From Falsirhodobacter algicola (GTDB taxonomy: Bacteria; Pseudomonadota; Alphaproteobacteria; Rhodobacterales; Rhodobacteraceae), in assembly GCF_018279165.1 (NCBI RefSeq), contig NZ_CP047289.1, forward strand, positions 1,929,001-1,993,000: DNA of 64,000 bases. The letters run 5' to 3'. A model generated the notes under the pieces. It was not told where the DNA came from. It saw only the letters and a list, made by a program, of their open reading frames with translations, and ran no database searches. This document shows positions 29,502 through 41,219 of this stretch, piece by piece. A program made the position numbers and the translations under genes. The stretch's first letter is position 1. The number at the start of each line of letters is the position of its first letter.

Positions 29502-29593
29502 CGGAACGCCCCGTTTGGGGCCGACCGGAGGAGGCGCGTCCCGGACCGGTATCCGCGACGGTATGCGCGGTGCTGGAGGGAGCCTATGGCTGA
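29498..29593 (+). CDS. Possible 31-residue coupled ORF between fmt and the Nramp-like gene
   Basis: Its ATG overlaps the fmt stop (ATGA) and its TGA lies inside the start region of the next gene (ATGGCTGA). This is a perfect relay for translational coupling. The peptide ([18 protein letters not shown]...) has no recognised domain. GGAGG lies inside the frame, but at about 29527 it is too far upstream to serve the next start. It may be a real micro-protein or only a coupling device. Confidence 0.35.
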   Translation: MTERPVWGRPEEARPGPVSATVCAVLEGAYG

Positions 29594-30863
29594 CATGAAC
29601 GACCATTCGAAGCCGCGGGACGCAGGCATGCCGCCGCGCACCGGGCATTGGAAACTGATCGGGCCGGGGATCGTCGCGGCCGCGACGGGCGTGGGGGCGG
29701 GCGATCTCGTCGCGACGCTGATCGCGGGATCGCGCTTCGGATATGCCCTGCTCTGGGCGGCGGTGATCGGCTGCATCGTGAAGATCGCGCTGGCCGAAGG
29801 GGCGGCGCGGTATCACCTCGCCACCGGAACGACGATGCTGGACGGCTGGCGCTCGCTCGGTCGGTGGACCAGTTGGTATTTCGGCATCTACATCCTGATC
29901 TGGGGCTTCGTCTACGGCGCCACGGCCATGAGCGCGACGGCCCTGCCGCTGGCGGCGCTGTTCCCGTTCCTGCCGCTGTGGGGTTGGGCGATCATCTCGG
30001 GCCTCGTCTGCGCAGGCTTCGTCTGGGCCAACAAATACGAAGTGTTCGAGAGCACGATGAAAGTGCTGATCGGGCTGATGTTCCTGATCGTGGTGGGTGT
30101 GGCGCTTCTGGTGGTGCCGGATGTGGGCGCGGCGCTGACCGGCCTGATCCCGACCGTTCCGCCGGGGGCGACGATCTACACGCTGGGCCTGATCGGCGGC
30201 GTGGGGGGCACCATCACCATGGCCGCCTATGGCTATTGGGTAAACGCCAAAGGCTGGCGCAGCCCGGCTTGGATGGGGGTCATGCGGCTCGACAACCGCG
30301 TGTCCTATGCCGTGACGGGGATCTTCGTGATCGCGATGCTCGTGATCGGGGCGGAGATGCTCTATTCGGCGCAGATCGCGCTGTCCTCGGGGGATCGGGG
30401 CCTTCTGGATCTGGACGAGGTTCTGCGCGACCGCTTCGGTCCGATCGTCTCCAAGCTGTTCCTGATCGGGTTCTGCGCCACGGCGCTGTCCTCGATCCTC
30501 GGCGTCTGGCACGGGGTGTCGCTGCTCTTTGCCGATTTCTGGCGCAACCACGTCAAGGGCGAGGTGGCCGACACCCGCGAGGGGCTGGACCGTACCCCGG
30601 CCTTCCGCTTCTTCATCTTCTGGCTGACGATTCCGCCGATGGTGCTGCTGGCCTTCGGCCGTCCCTTCGCGCTGGTCGTGCTCTATGGGGCGCTCGGGGC
30701 GTTCTTCATGCCCTTCCTTGCGCTGACGCTGATCTGGCTCTTGAACTCGTCGCGGGTGCCGAAGGAATGGCGCAGCGGCTGGCTGTCGAACGGGCTTCTG
30801 GGAATTGCGGCGGCCCTGTTCGTCGTGCTGTGCCTGAACGAGATCTGGGGCCTCTTGTCCTGA
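29586..30863 (+). CDS. Nramp-family-like membrane transporter, non-canonical metal site
   Basis: A 425-residue inner-membrane protein with about 11 helices of the LeuT-like Nramp fold. Helix 1 is GPGIVAAATGVGAGD (residues 26-40) where manganese/iron Nramps have DPGN; helix 6 is GGTITMAAYGYW (~208-219) where they have MPH. Only the Met is kept. The overall fold and length fit the family, but the substrate may not be Mn or Fe. GGAGG and a coupled 31-codon frame precede the start. Confidence 0.83.
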   Translation: MADMNDHSKPRDAGMPPRTGHWKLIGPGIVAAATGVGAGDLVATLIAGSRFGYALLWAAVIGCIVKIALAEGAARYHLATGTTMLDGWRSLGRWTSWYFGIYILIWGFVYGATAMSATALPLAALFPFLPLWGWAIISGLVCAGFVWANKYEVFESTMKVLIGLMFLIVVGVALLVVPDVGAALTGLIPTVPPGATIYTLGLIGGVGGTITMAAYGYWVNAKGWRSPAWMGVMRLDNRVSYAVTGIFVIAMLVIGAEMLYSAQIALSSGDRGLLDLDEVLRDRFGPIVSKLFLIGFCATALSSILGVWHGVSLLFADFWRNHVKGEVADTREGLDRTPAFRFFIFWLTIPPMVLLAFGRPFALVVLYGALGAFFMPFLALTLIWLLNSSRVPKEWRSGWLSNGLLGIAAALFVVLCLNEIWGLLS

Positions 30864-30869
30864 TCCCGA

Positions 30870-30899
30870 AGGCCCGTCCCGTCAGGGGGCGGGCTTTTT
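30870..30899 (+). terminator. Intrinsic terminator after the Nramp-like gene
   Basis: GCCCGTCCC / GGGGGCGGGC stem (one G-U pair), loop GTCA, then TTTTT. It overlaps the 3' end of the convergent rnhA, so its second arm encodes rnhA's last codons. Confidence 0.85.
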
Positions 30900-31346
30900 C
30901 TTGAACGGGGCCATCCCGGCGCGGGCCAATTCGTCCGCGCGTTCATTTTCGGCATGGCCGGCATGGCCCTTGATCCAGCGCCATTCCACCTTGTGGCGAA
31001 CCTGCGCCAGATCAAGGCGCTGCCACAGATCGGCGTTCTTCACCGGCTTGCGATCCGCCGTTTTCCAGCCGTTGCGCTTCCAGCCGTGGATCCAGCTGGT
31101 CACGCCATTCTTCACATAGGCCGAATCGGTCACGATGATGATCGTGCTGTCGCGCGTCAGCGCCTCCAGCGCCGAGATCGCGGCCAGAAGCTCCATCCGG
31201 TTGTTGGTGGTCAGCGGCTCGCCCCCTTGCAGGGTGCGTTCCTTCACGACGGCATCGCCGTCCTTGGCAAGCATGAGCACACCCCAGCCGCCGGGGCCGG
31301 GATTTCCGCTGCATGCGCCGTCCGTATAGGCATAAAGATCAGGCAT
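30882..31346 (-). CDS. rnhA: Ribonuclease HI
   Basis: A 154-residue enzyme degrading RNA in RNA-DNA hybrids. The carboxylates are in [16 protein letters not shown] (first Asp), [13 protein letters not shown] (Glu), [14 protein letters not shown] (Asp) and [15 protein letters not shown] (last His/Asp). Length is typical. It follows a 33-residue small gene and ispH on the same strand. Confidence 0.97.
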   Translation of the reverse strand: MPDLYAYTDGACSGNPGPGGWGVLMLAKDGDAVVKERTLQGGEPLTTNNRMELLAAISALEALTRDSTIIIVTDSAYVKNGVTSWIHGWKRNGWKTADRKPVKNADLWQRLDLAQVRHKVEWRWIKGHAGHAENERADELARAGMAPFKKKPAP

Positions 31347-31385
31347 GATCGCGGGCTATCCCAGCCGGGACCGCCGCGCAAGCGG

Positions 31386-31487
31386 TCAGCGGCGCGCCTT
31401 GGCCGCGACGCGCACCCGCGCAGGTTCCGGCCGCAGCGCAAGCGCCAGACCGGCAAGGACGGACATCGTGGCGATCAGGGAAATCAT
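31386..31487 (-). CDS. Small 33-residue membrane protein candidate
   Basis: ATG preceded by GGAGGAG at an 8-base spacing, the strongest ribosome-binding site in the neighbourhood. The peptide begins MISLIATMSVLAGLALALR, a short hydrophobic helix, and ends in an Arg/Lys-rich tail (VRVAAKARR). It lies 40 bases upstream of rnhA and 50 bases after ispH on the same strand. Function unknown; a single-span inner-membrane peptide is the natural reading. Confidence 0.6.
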   Translation of the reverse strand: MISLIATMSVLAGLALALRPEPARVRVAAKARR

Positions 31488-31537
31488 GCGTCTTACTCCT
31501 CCGTTGCCACGCAGCGTTTCACCGGCGGCGACGGATG

Positions 31538-32500
31538 TCAAATGGTGTGTCGCACGGGTTCCCGCAAGACGCGGGGGACCTTGAATTCCACATGTTCCTG
31601 CGCGGTTTCCACCAGTTCCACCGTGGTGTCGAACCGGGCGCGGAAGGCGTCCACGACCTCGTTCACCAGCACTTCGGGGGCCGAGGCCCCGGCGGTGATT
31701 CCCACGCTGGCGATTCCCTCCAGCGCGCGCCAGTCGATGTCGGTGGCGCGCTGCACCAGTTGGGCATAGGCGCAGCCCGCGGTGCGGCCCACCTCTACCA
31801 GACGGCGCGAGTTGGAGGAGTTCGGCGCCCCGATCACCAGCAGCGCGTCGATCCGGTCCGCGATGGCCTTCACCGACATCTGCCGGTTGGTGGTGGCATA
31901 GCAGATGTCTTCCTTGTGCGGCCCGACGATGGCCGGAAAGCGCGCGCGCAGCGCCTCCACGATGCCGATGGTGTCATCGACCGACAGTGTGGTCTGCGTG
32001 ATGAAGGCCAGACGTTCGGGATCGCGGACCTCGAGCCCCGCGACATCGGCCGCCGTTTCCACCAGCAGCACCTCGCCGGGGGGAAGCTGGCCCATGGTGC
32101 CGATCGTTTCGGGATGGCCGGCATGGCCGATCATCACCATCTGCAGGCCGTCCTGATGATGGCGTTCCGCCTCGATATGGACCTTGGAGACGAGGGGGCA
32201 GGTCGCATCGACATAGACCATCTCGCGGCGCGCGGCCTCGGCCGGGACGGCCTTGGGCACGCCATGGGCCGAAAAGATCACCGGCCGGTCGCCCGGAACC
32301 TCGTCCAGTTCCTCGACGAAGATGGCGCCTTGGGCGCGCAGGCTGTCCACGACGAACTTGTTGTGCACGATCTCGTGGCGAACATAGACGGGCGCGCCCC
32401 ATTTCTGCAGGGCCATTTCCACGATCTTGATGGCGCGATCGACACCGGCGCAGAAGCCGCGCGGGGCGGCGAGGTACAGCATCAGCGGGGGCAGGGACAT
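31538..32500 (-). CDS. ispH: 4-hydroxy-3-methylbut-2-enyl diphosphate reductase
   Basis: A 320-residue iron-sulfur enzyme of the MEP pathway, giving IPP and DMAPP. Cluster Cys are in [26 protein letters not shown] and the C-terminal AGCAYAQL region. [11 protein letters not shown], the catalytic Glu context ([16 protein letters not shown]) and [14 protein letters not shown] are clear. AAGGAA lies nine bases before the ATG. Co-oriented with the upstream NYN gene (31 bases). Confidence 0.96.
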   Translation of the reverse strand: MSLPPLMLYLAAPRGFCAGVDRAIKIVEMALQKWGAPVYVRHEIVHNKFVVDSLRAQGAIFVEELDEVPGDRPVIFSAHGVPKAVPAEAARREMVYVDATCPLVSKVHIEAERHHQDGLQMVMIGHAGHPETIGTMGQLPPGEVLLVETAADVAGLEVRDPERLAFITQTTLSVDDTIGIVEALRARFPAIVGPHKEDICYATTNRQMSVKAIADRIDALLVIGAPNSSNSRRLVEVGRTAGCAYAQLVQRATDIDWRALEGIASVGITAGASAPEVLVNEVVDAFRARFDTTVELVETAQEHVEFKVPRVLREPVRHTI

Positions 32501-32531
32501 GCGGGCGTTCCTTACATCGACCGCCCCGAAC

Positions 32532-33098
32532 CTAAGGTGCCGGCACCCGCAGGTCCAGCCCCGGCCGCGTCCGCGGCTCGCGCATGACCGACTGGCGCAG
32601 TTCGGTCAGGTCGAGGAAGGTGTCGGCCTGACGGCGCAGGTCGTCGGCCACGGCGGGCGGCTGCGTCTGCATCGAGGAGGCGACCGTGACCCGCACGCCC
32701 TGCCGCTGCAGCCCTTCGACCAGCGCGCGCAGATCGCCGTCGCCGGAGAAGATCACCGCATGATCGATCCGGGGCGCGAGCTCCATCGCCAGCACGGCCA
32801 TTTCCACGTCCATGTTGCCCTTGACGCGGCGGATGCCGTTCGCATCGATATGTTCGCGGGCCGGTTTCGTCGCCACCACGAAGCCGTTGTATTGCAACCA
32901 GTCCACCAGCGGCCGGATCGGGGAATGTTCCTCGCTGTCCAGAATGGCGGTGAAATAGAGGGCGCGCACGAGGCGGCCGCGCGTGGCGAAGGTGTCGCGC
33001 AGGCGGCGGAAGTCGATGTCGAAGCCAAGCTGACGGGTCGTCGCATAGAGGTTGGCGCCGTCGATGAACAATGCCAGACGTTCCTGCTGATATGGCAT
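32532..33098 (-). CDS. NYN-domain (LabA/DUF88) putative RNase
   Basis: A 188-residue PIN-like protein. [17 protein letters not shown] holds the first Asp; [16 protein letters not shown] and [19 protein letters not shown] give the other carboxylates of the NYN active site. Family members are proposed metal-dependent RNases. The ATG at 33098 is preferred because AAGGAAGG precedes it. Divergent from folK, with 76 bases between the starts. Confidence 0.87.
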   Translation of the reverse strand: MPYQQERLALFIDGANLYATTRQLGFDIDFRRLRDTFATRGRLVRALYFTAILDSEEHSPIRPLVDWLQYNGFVVATKPAREHIDANGIRRVKGNMDVEMAVLAMELAPRIDHAVIFSGDGDLRALVEGLQRQGVRVTVASSMQTQPPAVADDLRRQADTFLDLTELRQSVMREPRTRPGLDLRVPAP

Positions 33099-33174
33099 TC
33101 GGACCTTCCTTGGGGCGATGGCTGCATGATCATCGCTCTTATTGGGGGGGAATACAACTGGAGGTTGACGACTC

Positions 33175-33732
33175 ATGTTCCAGCAGACGGCGTTCGTCGC
33201 CCTTGGCAGCAACCTTTCAACCGAAACGGGGCAGGCGCCAGATGTCATATTGGAGGAGGCGATCGCCCGTCTTCCGGTTGCGGCGCGCAGCCGCAGCTAC
33301 CGCTCCCCGGCGTTTCCGGCGGGGAGCGGGCCCGATTATGTGAATGCGGTGGTGGCGGTTCGGCTGCCCGGCGATATGGCGCCCGACGCGTTCCTTCACC
33401 GGCTTCACGGGATCGAGGCTGCGGCCGGGCGGGTGCGGAACGCCCGCTGGGGCGCGCGTACGCTGGATCTGGATCTGCTGGCGATGGGGGATCGGCTGCT
33501 GCCGGATGCCGCGACATGGCGGCACTGGGCCGGGCTTGCGCCCGAGCGTCAGCGGTCCGAGGCGCCGGACCGTTTGATCCTGCCCCATCCACGCCTGCAG
33601 GACCGCGCCTTCGTGCTGGAGCCGTGGGCCGAGATCGCGCCGGACTGGCGCCATCCGGTCACGGGGCGGACGGTGGCGCAGATGCTGGCGGCGCTGCCTT
33701 CCGCCGATCGCGCGGCGCTGCGCCCCTTGTGA
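33175..33732 (+). CDS. folK: 2-amino-4-hydroxy-6-hydroxymethyldihydropteridine pyrophosphokinase
   Basis: A 185-residue kinase transferring pyrophosphate from ATP to hydroxymethyl-dihydropterin in folate synthesis. Seen: [37 protein letters not shown], the HPPK signature [13 protein letters not shown] and [17 protein letters not shown]. An insertion of about 20 residues ([15 protein letters not shown]) lies before the ILPHPR block. SD GGAGG is ten bases upstream. Confidence 0.95.
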   Translation: MFQQTAFVALGSNLSTETGQAPDVILEEAIARLPVAARSRSYRSPAFPAGSGPDYVNAVVAVRLPGDMAPDAFLHRLHGIEAAAGRVRNARWGARTLDLDLLAMGDRLLPDAATWRHWAGLAPERQRSEAPDRLILPHPRLQDRAFVLEPWAEIAPDWRHPVTGRTVAQMLAALPSADRAALRPL

Positions 33733-33805
33733 TGTGGCGGCCCTTGTCAAGACCCCTGATTCTCTTTAGATAGGCCGTTCCACGCCCCCACGAATGGAGA
33801 GACCG

Positions 33806-34159
33806 ATGGCCCGCGTAACGGTCGAAGACTGCGTCGACAAGGTTCCGAACCGTTTCGAGCTCGTGATGCTTGCAGCGCACCGCGCCCGTGAGATCGCGAC
33901 CGGCTCCCCCATCTCCGTGGACCGCGACAACGACAAGAACCCCGTCGTGTCCCTGCGCGAGATCGCCGAAGAAACGCAGCCCGCCGATGATCTGCGCGAG
34001 CGTCTGATCGCCTCGCATCAGACCCAGATCGAGGTGGACGAGCCCGAGGAAGACCGCATGGCTGCCCTGATGGGTGCGGAATCGGATCGCCCCGCACAGG
34101 ACGACATGTCCGAAGAAAAACTGCTGCGCGCCCTTATGGAAGCGCAGGGTCAGAACTGA
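33806..34159 (+). CDS. rpoZ: RNA polymerase omega subunit
   Basis: A 117-residue subunit that helps assemble beta-prime and, in proteobacteria, forms part of a ppGpp site. [20 protein letters not shown] and [13 protein letters not shown] are conserved; [15 protein letters not shown] follows. The acidic tail is longer than in E. coli. GGAGAGACC precedes the ATG at 33806. It is directly upstream of the ppGpp synthase. Confidence 0.97.
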   Translation: MARVTVEDCVDKVPNRFELVMLAAHRAREIATGSPISVDRDNDKNPVVSLREIAEETQPADDLRERLIASHQTQIEVDEPEEDRMAALMGAESDRPAQDDMSEEKLLRALMEAQGQN

Positions 34160-34178
34160 TCGGCAGGATGCGGCAGGG

Positions 34179-36290
<2,112 letters not shown>

Positions 36291-36303
36291 AAGGGTCGCG
36301 ATC

Positions 36304-36936
36304 GTGTTCAAGCGGCGCACGCCGCGCAGCCTCTCGGGCTGGGCGCGGGAACTGATCTATCCGCGCGGCGGCTTCCGGCGGGCCGTGCGATACGTCTTGC
36401 ACCGGATGCGCCGCCTGCCCGATCAGCCCGAACGGGTGGCGCGCGGTTTCGCCGCCGGGGTCTTCATCAGCTTCACGCCGTTCTTCGGGCTGCATTTCCT
36501 TGGGGCGATCGCGATCGCATGGGCGATCCGGGGCAATATCCTTGCGGCGCTGCTGGGCACCTTCATCGGCAATCCGGTGACGACGCCCTTCATCGCCATC
36601 ACCTCGGTCGGTCTGGGCCACTGGATGCTGGGCATGCCCGGCGCCCTCGATCTGCCGGAGATCGGCCATGCCTTCGCGCGGGCCGGCACCCAGCTTTGGC
36701 TGAACACCAGCGCCATCTTCACCCCGCGCCAGATGCATTGGGACCGGCTGGTGATGTTCTTCCGCGAGATCTATTTCCCCTACATGATCGGGGGGATCGT
36801 TCCGGGCCTCGTGGCGGGGGCGGCCTTCTATTGGCTGACGCTGCCTTTGGTGCGGGCCTATCACAAGTTGCGCGCCAGTCGGGCCGAGGAACGGGCCGAA
36901 CGTCGACGCCTCGTCCGGGAGGAGCCGCGCGAATAG
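36304..36936 (+). CDS. DUF2062 membrane protein (first of a tandem pair)
   Basis: A 210-residue integral protein of unknown function. After a basic N-terminus (FKRRTPRSLSGWARELI) it has a hydrophobic core: GVFISFTPFFGLHFLGAIAI, AWAIRGNILAALLGTFIGNP (the DUF2062 signature), and MIGGIVPGLVAGAAFYWLTL. The C-terminus is highly charged. GTG start. It is 51 bases from its paralogue and follows rsh by 13 bases. Confidence 0.88.
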   Translation: MFKRRTPRSLSGWARELIYPRGGFRRAVRYVLHRMRRLPDQPERVARGFAAGVFISFTPFFGLHFLGAIAIAWAIRGNILAALLGTFIGNPVTTPFIAITSVGLGHWMLGMPGALDLPEIGHAFARAGTQLWLNTSAIFTPRQMHWDRLVMFFREIYFPYMIGGIVPGLVAGAAFYWLTLPLVRAYHKLRASRAEERAERRRLVREEPRE

Positions 36937-36987
36937 CTTGCGCGCCGCGCCGCGCGATCCTATGCCGGATCGAGCGAAAGGACGGTC

Positions 36988-37617
36988 ATGGTCTTCCGGC
37001 GACGGCAGGAGCACACGTTTTGGCAGAAGCTGCGGCAGACGGTCTGGCCCCGGTCGGGTTGGGCGCGGGCCGGGCAGTACCTGTGGCATCGCGTCATCCG
37101 CCTGCCCGACGATCCGCGCCGGGTGGCGCGCGGCGTCTTTGCCGGGATCTTCGCCTGCTTCGGGCCCTATCTTTTCCATGATTACGTCATCGCGGTGGGC
37201 CTTGCATGGCTGATCCGGGGCAACATCTTCGCCGCGCTCGTGGCGTCCTGCGTGAACAATCCGCTGACGCTGCCCTTCTTTGCAGTCATGTCGGTTTCGC
37301 TCGGTCAGCACCTTCTGGGGGTGGGGCAGGGGCTGCCGTCCTGGCAGATCATCGGTTTCTTCGCGCGGGCGCTGTCGGATATCGGCCATAACCTCTGGGC
37401 GCTGTTTTCGGCGGCGGACATGCATTGGGCGGGGCTGAAGCTGTTTTTCCGGCAGATCTATCTGCCCTATCTGCTGGGCGGCACGCTGATCGGGGTGCCG
37501 GCGGGCCTTGGGGCCTATGCGGGGGTGCTGTGGCTGGTGCGGGCCTATCGCGGCTTGCGCACCGCGCGCCTTCGCGCCAGAAACGAGGCATTGCGCAAAA
37601 GCGGGGGCAAGGGATGA
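36988..37617 (+). CDS. DUF2062 membrane protein (second of a tandem pair)
   Basis: A 209-residue paralogue of the preceding protein: [20 protein letters not shown] matches RLPDQPERVARGFAAGVFIS, and [20 protein letters not shown] matches the first's RGNILAALLGTFIGNP. The C-terminus KGG is basic. AAGGA precedes the ATG. ATGA overlap with pdxJ ties it to the vitamin B6 gene, but no functional link is known to me. Confidence 0.88.
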   Translation: MVFRRRQEHTFWQKLRQTVWPRSGWARAGQYLWHRVIRLPDDPRRVARGVFAGIFACFGPYLFHDYVIAVGLAWLIRGNIFAALVASCVNNPLTLPFFAVMSVSLGQHLLGVGQGLPSWQIIGFFARALSDIGHNLWALFSAADMHWAGLKLFFRQIYLPYLLGGTLIGVPAGLGAYAGVLWLVRAYRGLRTARLRARNEALRKSGGKG

Positions 37618-38375
37618 CGAAGCTGCGTCTGGGCGTCAACATCGACCATGTGGCGACGGTGCGCAACGCCCGCGGCGGCGCATGGCCCGATCCGCTGCGC
37701 GCGGCCCTTCTGGCCGAAGCCGCCGGCGCGGACGGCATCACCGCCCATCTGCGCGAAGATCGCCGCCACATCCGCGACGCCGATATCGAGGCGCTGATGG
37801 CCGGCCTGACGGTCCCGCTCAACTTCGAGATGGCCGCCACCGCCGAGATGCAGGCCATCGCCCTGCGCCATCGCCCCCATGCCTGCTGCATCGTGCCCGA
37901 AAAGCGCGAGGAGCGCACGACCGAGGGCGGGCTCGATGTGGCGGGCGATGCCGCACGGCTGGCCGATTTCATCGCCCCGCTGCGCGAGGCCGGAAGCCGG
38001 GTGTCCATGTTCATCGGCCACGAACCGGCTCAGATCGAGGCGTCGGCCCGGATCGGGGCGGCGGTGGTGGAACTGCATACCGGCCGCTACTGCGATCTTC
38101 TGTCCGAGGGCCGCGAGGATGAGGCCGCCGAGGAACTCTCGGCGCTGCGCCGCGGCGCCGCCCATGCCCATCAGCTGGGGCTGGAGGTGCATGCGGGCCA
38201 CGGGATCAGCTATGACACGGTGGCCGCGCTCGCGGCCTTCCCGCAGGTGGTGGAACTGAACATCGGCCATTTCCTGATCGGCGAGGCGGTGTTCCGCGGC
38301 CTCGGCCCTGCGATCGAGGAGATGCGCCGCCGCATGGATGCTGCCCGCGCGCCCTTGGGGCAGGCCGGGGCATGA
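37614..38375 (+). CDS. pdxJ: Pyridoxine 5'-phosphate synthase
   Basis: A 253-residue TIM-barrel enzyme joining 1-deoxy-xylulose 5-phosphate with 3-amino-1-hydroxyacetone phosphate. Seen: [72 protein letters not shown] and [14 protein letters not shown]. Starts inside the DUF2062 stop (ATGA) and ends inside the acpS start (ATGA). Confidence 0.97.
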   Translation: MTKLRLGVNIDHVATVRNARGGAWPDPLRAALLAEAAGADGITAHLREDRRHIRDADIEALMAGLTVPLNFEMAATAEMQAIALRHRPHACCIVPEKREERTTEGGLDVAGDAARLADFIAPLREAGSRVSMFIGHEPAQIEASARIGAAVVELHTGRYCDLLSEGREDEAAEELSALRRGAAHAHQLGLEVHAGHGISYDTVAALAAFPQVVELNIGHFLIGEAVFRGLGPAIEEMRRRMDAARAPLGQAGA

Positions 38376-38785
38376 TCCTCGGCATCGGCACCGATCTTGC
38401 CAATATCGAACGGGTGGAGCGGACGCTGGCCCGGTTCGGCGACCGTTTCCGCACCCGCTGCTTCACCCCCACCGAACAGGCCAAGGCCGAACGCCGGGCG
38501 GATGTGGCGGGCACCTATGCCAAGCGGTGGGCGGCGAAGGAGGCGTGCTCCAAGGCGCTCGGCACTGGGCTGCGGATGGGCATCGCATGGAAGGACATGG
38601 CGGTGACGAACCTGCCGACCGGTCAGCCGGTGATGCATCTGACGGGCTGGGCCGCCGCGCGGCTGGCCGAGATGACGCCGCCGGGGCATGAGGCGGTCGT
38701 ACATGTCACGCTGACCGACGATCATCCATGGGCGCAGGCCTTCGTCGTGATCGAGGCGCGCCCCGCTCACGGCACCGAAACTTGA
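38372..38785 (+). CDS. acpS: Holo-[acyl-carrier-protein] synthase
   Basis: A 137-residue 4'-phosphopantetheinyl transferase that activates acyl-carrier protein. Seen: [21 protein letters not shown] (first metal Asp), [32 protein letters not shown] (metal Glu) and [19 protein letters not shown]. pdxJ-acpS is a conserved pair. Confidence 0.96.
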   Translation: MILGIGTDLANIERVERTLARFGDRFRTRCFTPTEQAKAERRADVAGTYAKRWAAKEACSKALGTGLRMGIAWKDMAVTNLPTGQPVMHLTGWAAARLAEMTPPGHEAVVHVTLTDDHPWAQAFVVIEARPAHGTET

Positions 38786-38788
38786 CTT

Positions 38789-38807
38789 ATGCGCGGTCCC
38801 CGCGCAT
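38789..38807. promoter_or_regulatory. Perfect 8-bp inverted repeat upstream of lepB
   Basis: ATGCGCGG / CCGCGCAT with loop TCC, 27 bases before the lepB ATG and just after acpS. Without a T run it is not a terminator; it may tune lepB expression or be incidental. Confidence 0.3.
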
Positions 38808-38834
38808 GAAGCCCGCGATCACAAGGGGCCATCC

Positions 38835-39632
38835 ATGTTCGCACGCAGGAAGAAGACCGAGGAAAAGGGCGGTATCGTGGAGACGATCAAGACGATCGTC
38901 TATGCGCTGCTGATCGCGGCCGTGTTCCGGACGCTGTTCTTCCAGCCGTTCTGGATCCCCTCCGGGTCGATGAAGGACACGCTGCTGATCGGCGATTTCC
39001 TGTTCGTCAACAAGATGGCCTATGGCTATTCGCGCTATTCCTGCCCCTTCGCGATCTGCCCGATCTCGGGCCGGATCTTCGCCTCCGAACCCAAGCGCGG
39101 CGACGTGGTCGTCTTCCGCCATCCGGTGAACGGCAGCGATTTCATCAAGCGTCTGATCGGCCTTCCGGGCGATACGGTGCAGGTGCGGGGCGGTGTGCTC
39201 TATATCAACGGCACGGAAGTGCCGCAGGCCGATGCGGGCACCTTCGACGAGACGCTGGCCCCGCAGGGCCCGATGGGCAGCCTGCCGCGCTGCGCCAATT
39301 CCCCGGTCGGTCAGGGCGGCACCTGCGAAAAGCGCCGCCTGCGCGAGACGCTGCCCAACGGCGTGACGCATGACGTGCTGGACATCGACCCGAACGGCTT
39401 TGCCGACAACACCGATGTCTATACCGTGCCCGAGGGGCATTACTTCTTCATGGGCGACAACCGCGACAATTCCGAAGACAGCCGCTTCTCGCAGGCTGTG
39501 GGCGGGGTCGGGATGGTTCCGGCCGAATACCTCGTGGGCCGCGCGGACCGGATCATGTTCTCCTCGGCGGGGCGCTCGCTGCTGTATTTCTGGACATGGC
39601 GTCCGGATCGCTTCTTCAAGGCGGTTGAGTGA
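38835..39632 (+). CDS. lepB: Signal peptidase I
   Basis: A 265-residue membrane protease cleaving signal peptides in the periplasm. One N-terminal helix ([19 protein letters not shown]), then the Ser in [11 protein letters not shown] and the Lys in [37 protein letters not shown] is the last signature. [16 protein letters not shown] is the alphaproteobacterial insertion, with two Cys. AAGGGG is seven bases upstream. GTGA overlap with rnc. Confidence 0.96.
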   Translation: MFARRKKTEEKGGIVETIKTIVYALLIAAVFRTLFFQPFWIPSGSMKDTLLIGDFLFVNKMAYGYSRYSCPFAICPISGRIFASEPKRGDVVVFRHPVNGSDFIKRLIGLPGDTVQVRGGVLYINGTEVPQADAGTFDETLAPQGPMGSLPRCANSPVGQGGTCEKRRLRETLPNGVTHDVLDIDPNGFADNTDVYTVPEGHYFFMGDNRDNSEDSRFSQAVGGVGMVPAEYLVGRADRIMFSSAGRSLLYFWTWRPDRFFKAVE

Positions 39633-40309
39633 AGATTTCTGCCGATCTCCGCCTGCTCCAGTCCCGTCTGGGGCATGAATTCCAGCGCCCCGAACTTCTG
39701 GTTCGGGCGCTGACGCATTCGTCCATCGCCTCGCCGACCCGCCCCTCAAACGAGCGGCTGGAGTTTCTGGGCGACCGGGTGCTGGGCCTTGCGATGGCCG
39801 ATGCGCTGGTGCGGGCCGACCGCACGGCGGCCGAGGGCCAGCTTGCCCCCCGCTTCAACGCGCTGGTCCGCAAGGAGACCTGCGCCGATGTCGCCCGCGA
39901 GACGGGCGTCGGCGAGGCGCTGAAGTTGGGCCGGTCCGAGATGATGTCGGGCGGGCGCCGCAAGGAGGCGCTTCTGGGCGATGCGATGGAGGCGGTGATC
40001 GCCGCCGTCTATATGGATGCCGGGTTCGAGGCGGCGCGGGACATGGTCCTGCGTCTTTGGGGCGCGCGCATCGCCGCCGCCGAGATCGACGCCCGCGATC
40101 CCAAAACGGCATTGCAGGAATGGGCGCAGGCTCGTTCCCAGCAACCGCCGCGCTATGTCGAACTGGAACGGTCCGGCCCCGATCATGAACCGGTCTTCAC
40201 CGTGGAGGTCCGACTGGATTCGGGCGAAACGGAGCAGGCCCGTGCCCGCACCAAACGGGCCGCCGAACAGGCGGCCGCCAAGGCGCTTCTGGCGCGGATG
40301 GAGAATTGA
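39629..40309 (+). CDS. rnc: Ribonuclease III
   Basis: A 226-residue double-stranded RNA endonuclease for rRNA and mRNA processing. [19 protein letters not shown] and [16 protein letters not shown] are the catalytic blocks; the C-terminal dsRNA-binding domain starts at [20 protein letters not shown]. It begins with GTG in the lepB stop. The lepB-rnc-era order is conserved. Confidence 0.97.
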   Translation: MKISADLRLLQSRLGHEFQRPELLVRALTHSSIASPTRPSNERLEFLGDRVLGLAMADALVRADRTAAEGQLAPRFNALVRKETCADVARETGVGEALKLGRSEMMSGGRRKEALLGDAMEAVIAAVYMDAGFEAARDMVLRLWGARIAAAEIDARDPKTALQEWAQARSQQPPRYVELERSGPDHEPVFTVEVRLDSGETEQARARTKRAAEQAAAKALLARMEN

Positions 40310-40310
40310 G

Positions 40311-41219
40311 ATGACACGCGCAGGTTTCGTTGCCCTGATCGGAGAGCCGAACGCCGGCAAGTCCACCCTGCTGAACCGCATGGTCGGGGCGAAGGTGTCC
40401 ATCGTCACGCACAAGGTGCAGACGACGCGCGCCCGCATCCGCGGCGTCGCCATGGAGGGCGAGGCGCAGATCGTCTTCGTCGACACGCCCGGCCTGTTCC
40501 GCCCGCGCCGCCGGCTGGACCGCGCCATGGTCGCCGCCGCATGGGGCGGGGCCGCCGATGCCGATCTGATCGTCCTGCTGGTGGAGGCGCATCGCGGCCT
40601 GACCGACGGCGCCGCCGCCATCATCGACGCGCTGAAGGACCGGGTGCCGCAGGGCGTGCGCGTGGCGCTGGCCATCAACAAGATCGACCGCGTGAAGGCC
40701 GAGGCGCTTCTGGGCCTTGCCAAGGAGTTGAACGATTCCTTCCCCTTCGTGGAGACGTTCATGATCTCGGCCGAGAAGGGGCATGGGGTGGACCGGCTGA
40801 AGCAATGGCTGGCCGCCCAGATGCCCGAGGGGGAGTGGTTCTATCCCGAGGATCAGATCGCCGACCTGCCGATGCGCGTCATCGCGGCCGAGATCACCCG
40901 CGAGAAGCTGACGCTGCGCCTGCACGAGGAGCTGCCCTATCAGCTGACCGTGGAGACCGAGAAATGGGAGGACCGTCCCGACGGCTCCACCCGCATCGAC
41001 CAGATCGTCTATGTCGCCCGCGACGGGCACAAGGGCATCGTGCTCGGCAACAAGGGTGAGACGATCAAGGCCATCGGACAGGCGGCCCGGATCGACCTGA
41101 CCGAATTCCTCGGCCGTCCGGCGCATCTGTTCCTGCAGGTGAAGGTGCGCCCGAACTGGCTCGAAGAGCCGGAACGCTATTCCGAGATGGGTCTCGATTT
41201 CAAAGACGGCAACGCTTGA
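40311..41219 (+). CDS. era: GTPase Era
   Basis: A 302-residue GTPase that helps 16S rRNA maturation and 30S assembly. G1 is ALIGEPNAGKSTLLNRMVG; VDTPGLF and AINKIDRVK follow. The C-terminal KH domain contains GHKGIVLGNKGETIKAIGQ. Start is the ATG just after the rnc stop. Confidence 0.97.
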   Translation: MTRAGFVALIGEPNAGKSTLLNRMVGAKVSIVTHKVQTTRARIRGVAMEGEAQIVFVDTPGLFRPRRRLDRAMVAAAWGGAADADLIVLLVEAHRGLTDGAAAIIDALKDRVPQGVRVALAINKIDRVKAEALLGLAKELNDSFPFVETFMISAEKGHGVDRLKQWLAAQMPEGEWFYPEDQIADLPMRVIAAEITREKLTLRLHEELPYQLTVETEKWEDRPDGSTRIDQIVYVARDGHKGIVLGNKGETIKAIGQAARIDLTEFLGRPAHLFLQVKVRPNWLEEPERYSEMGLDFKDGNA

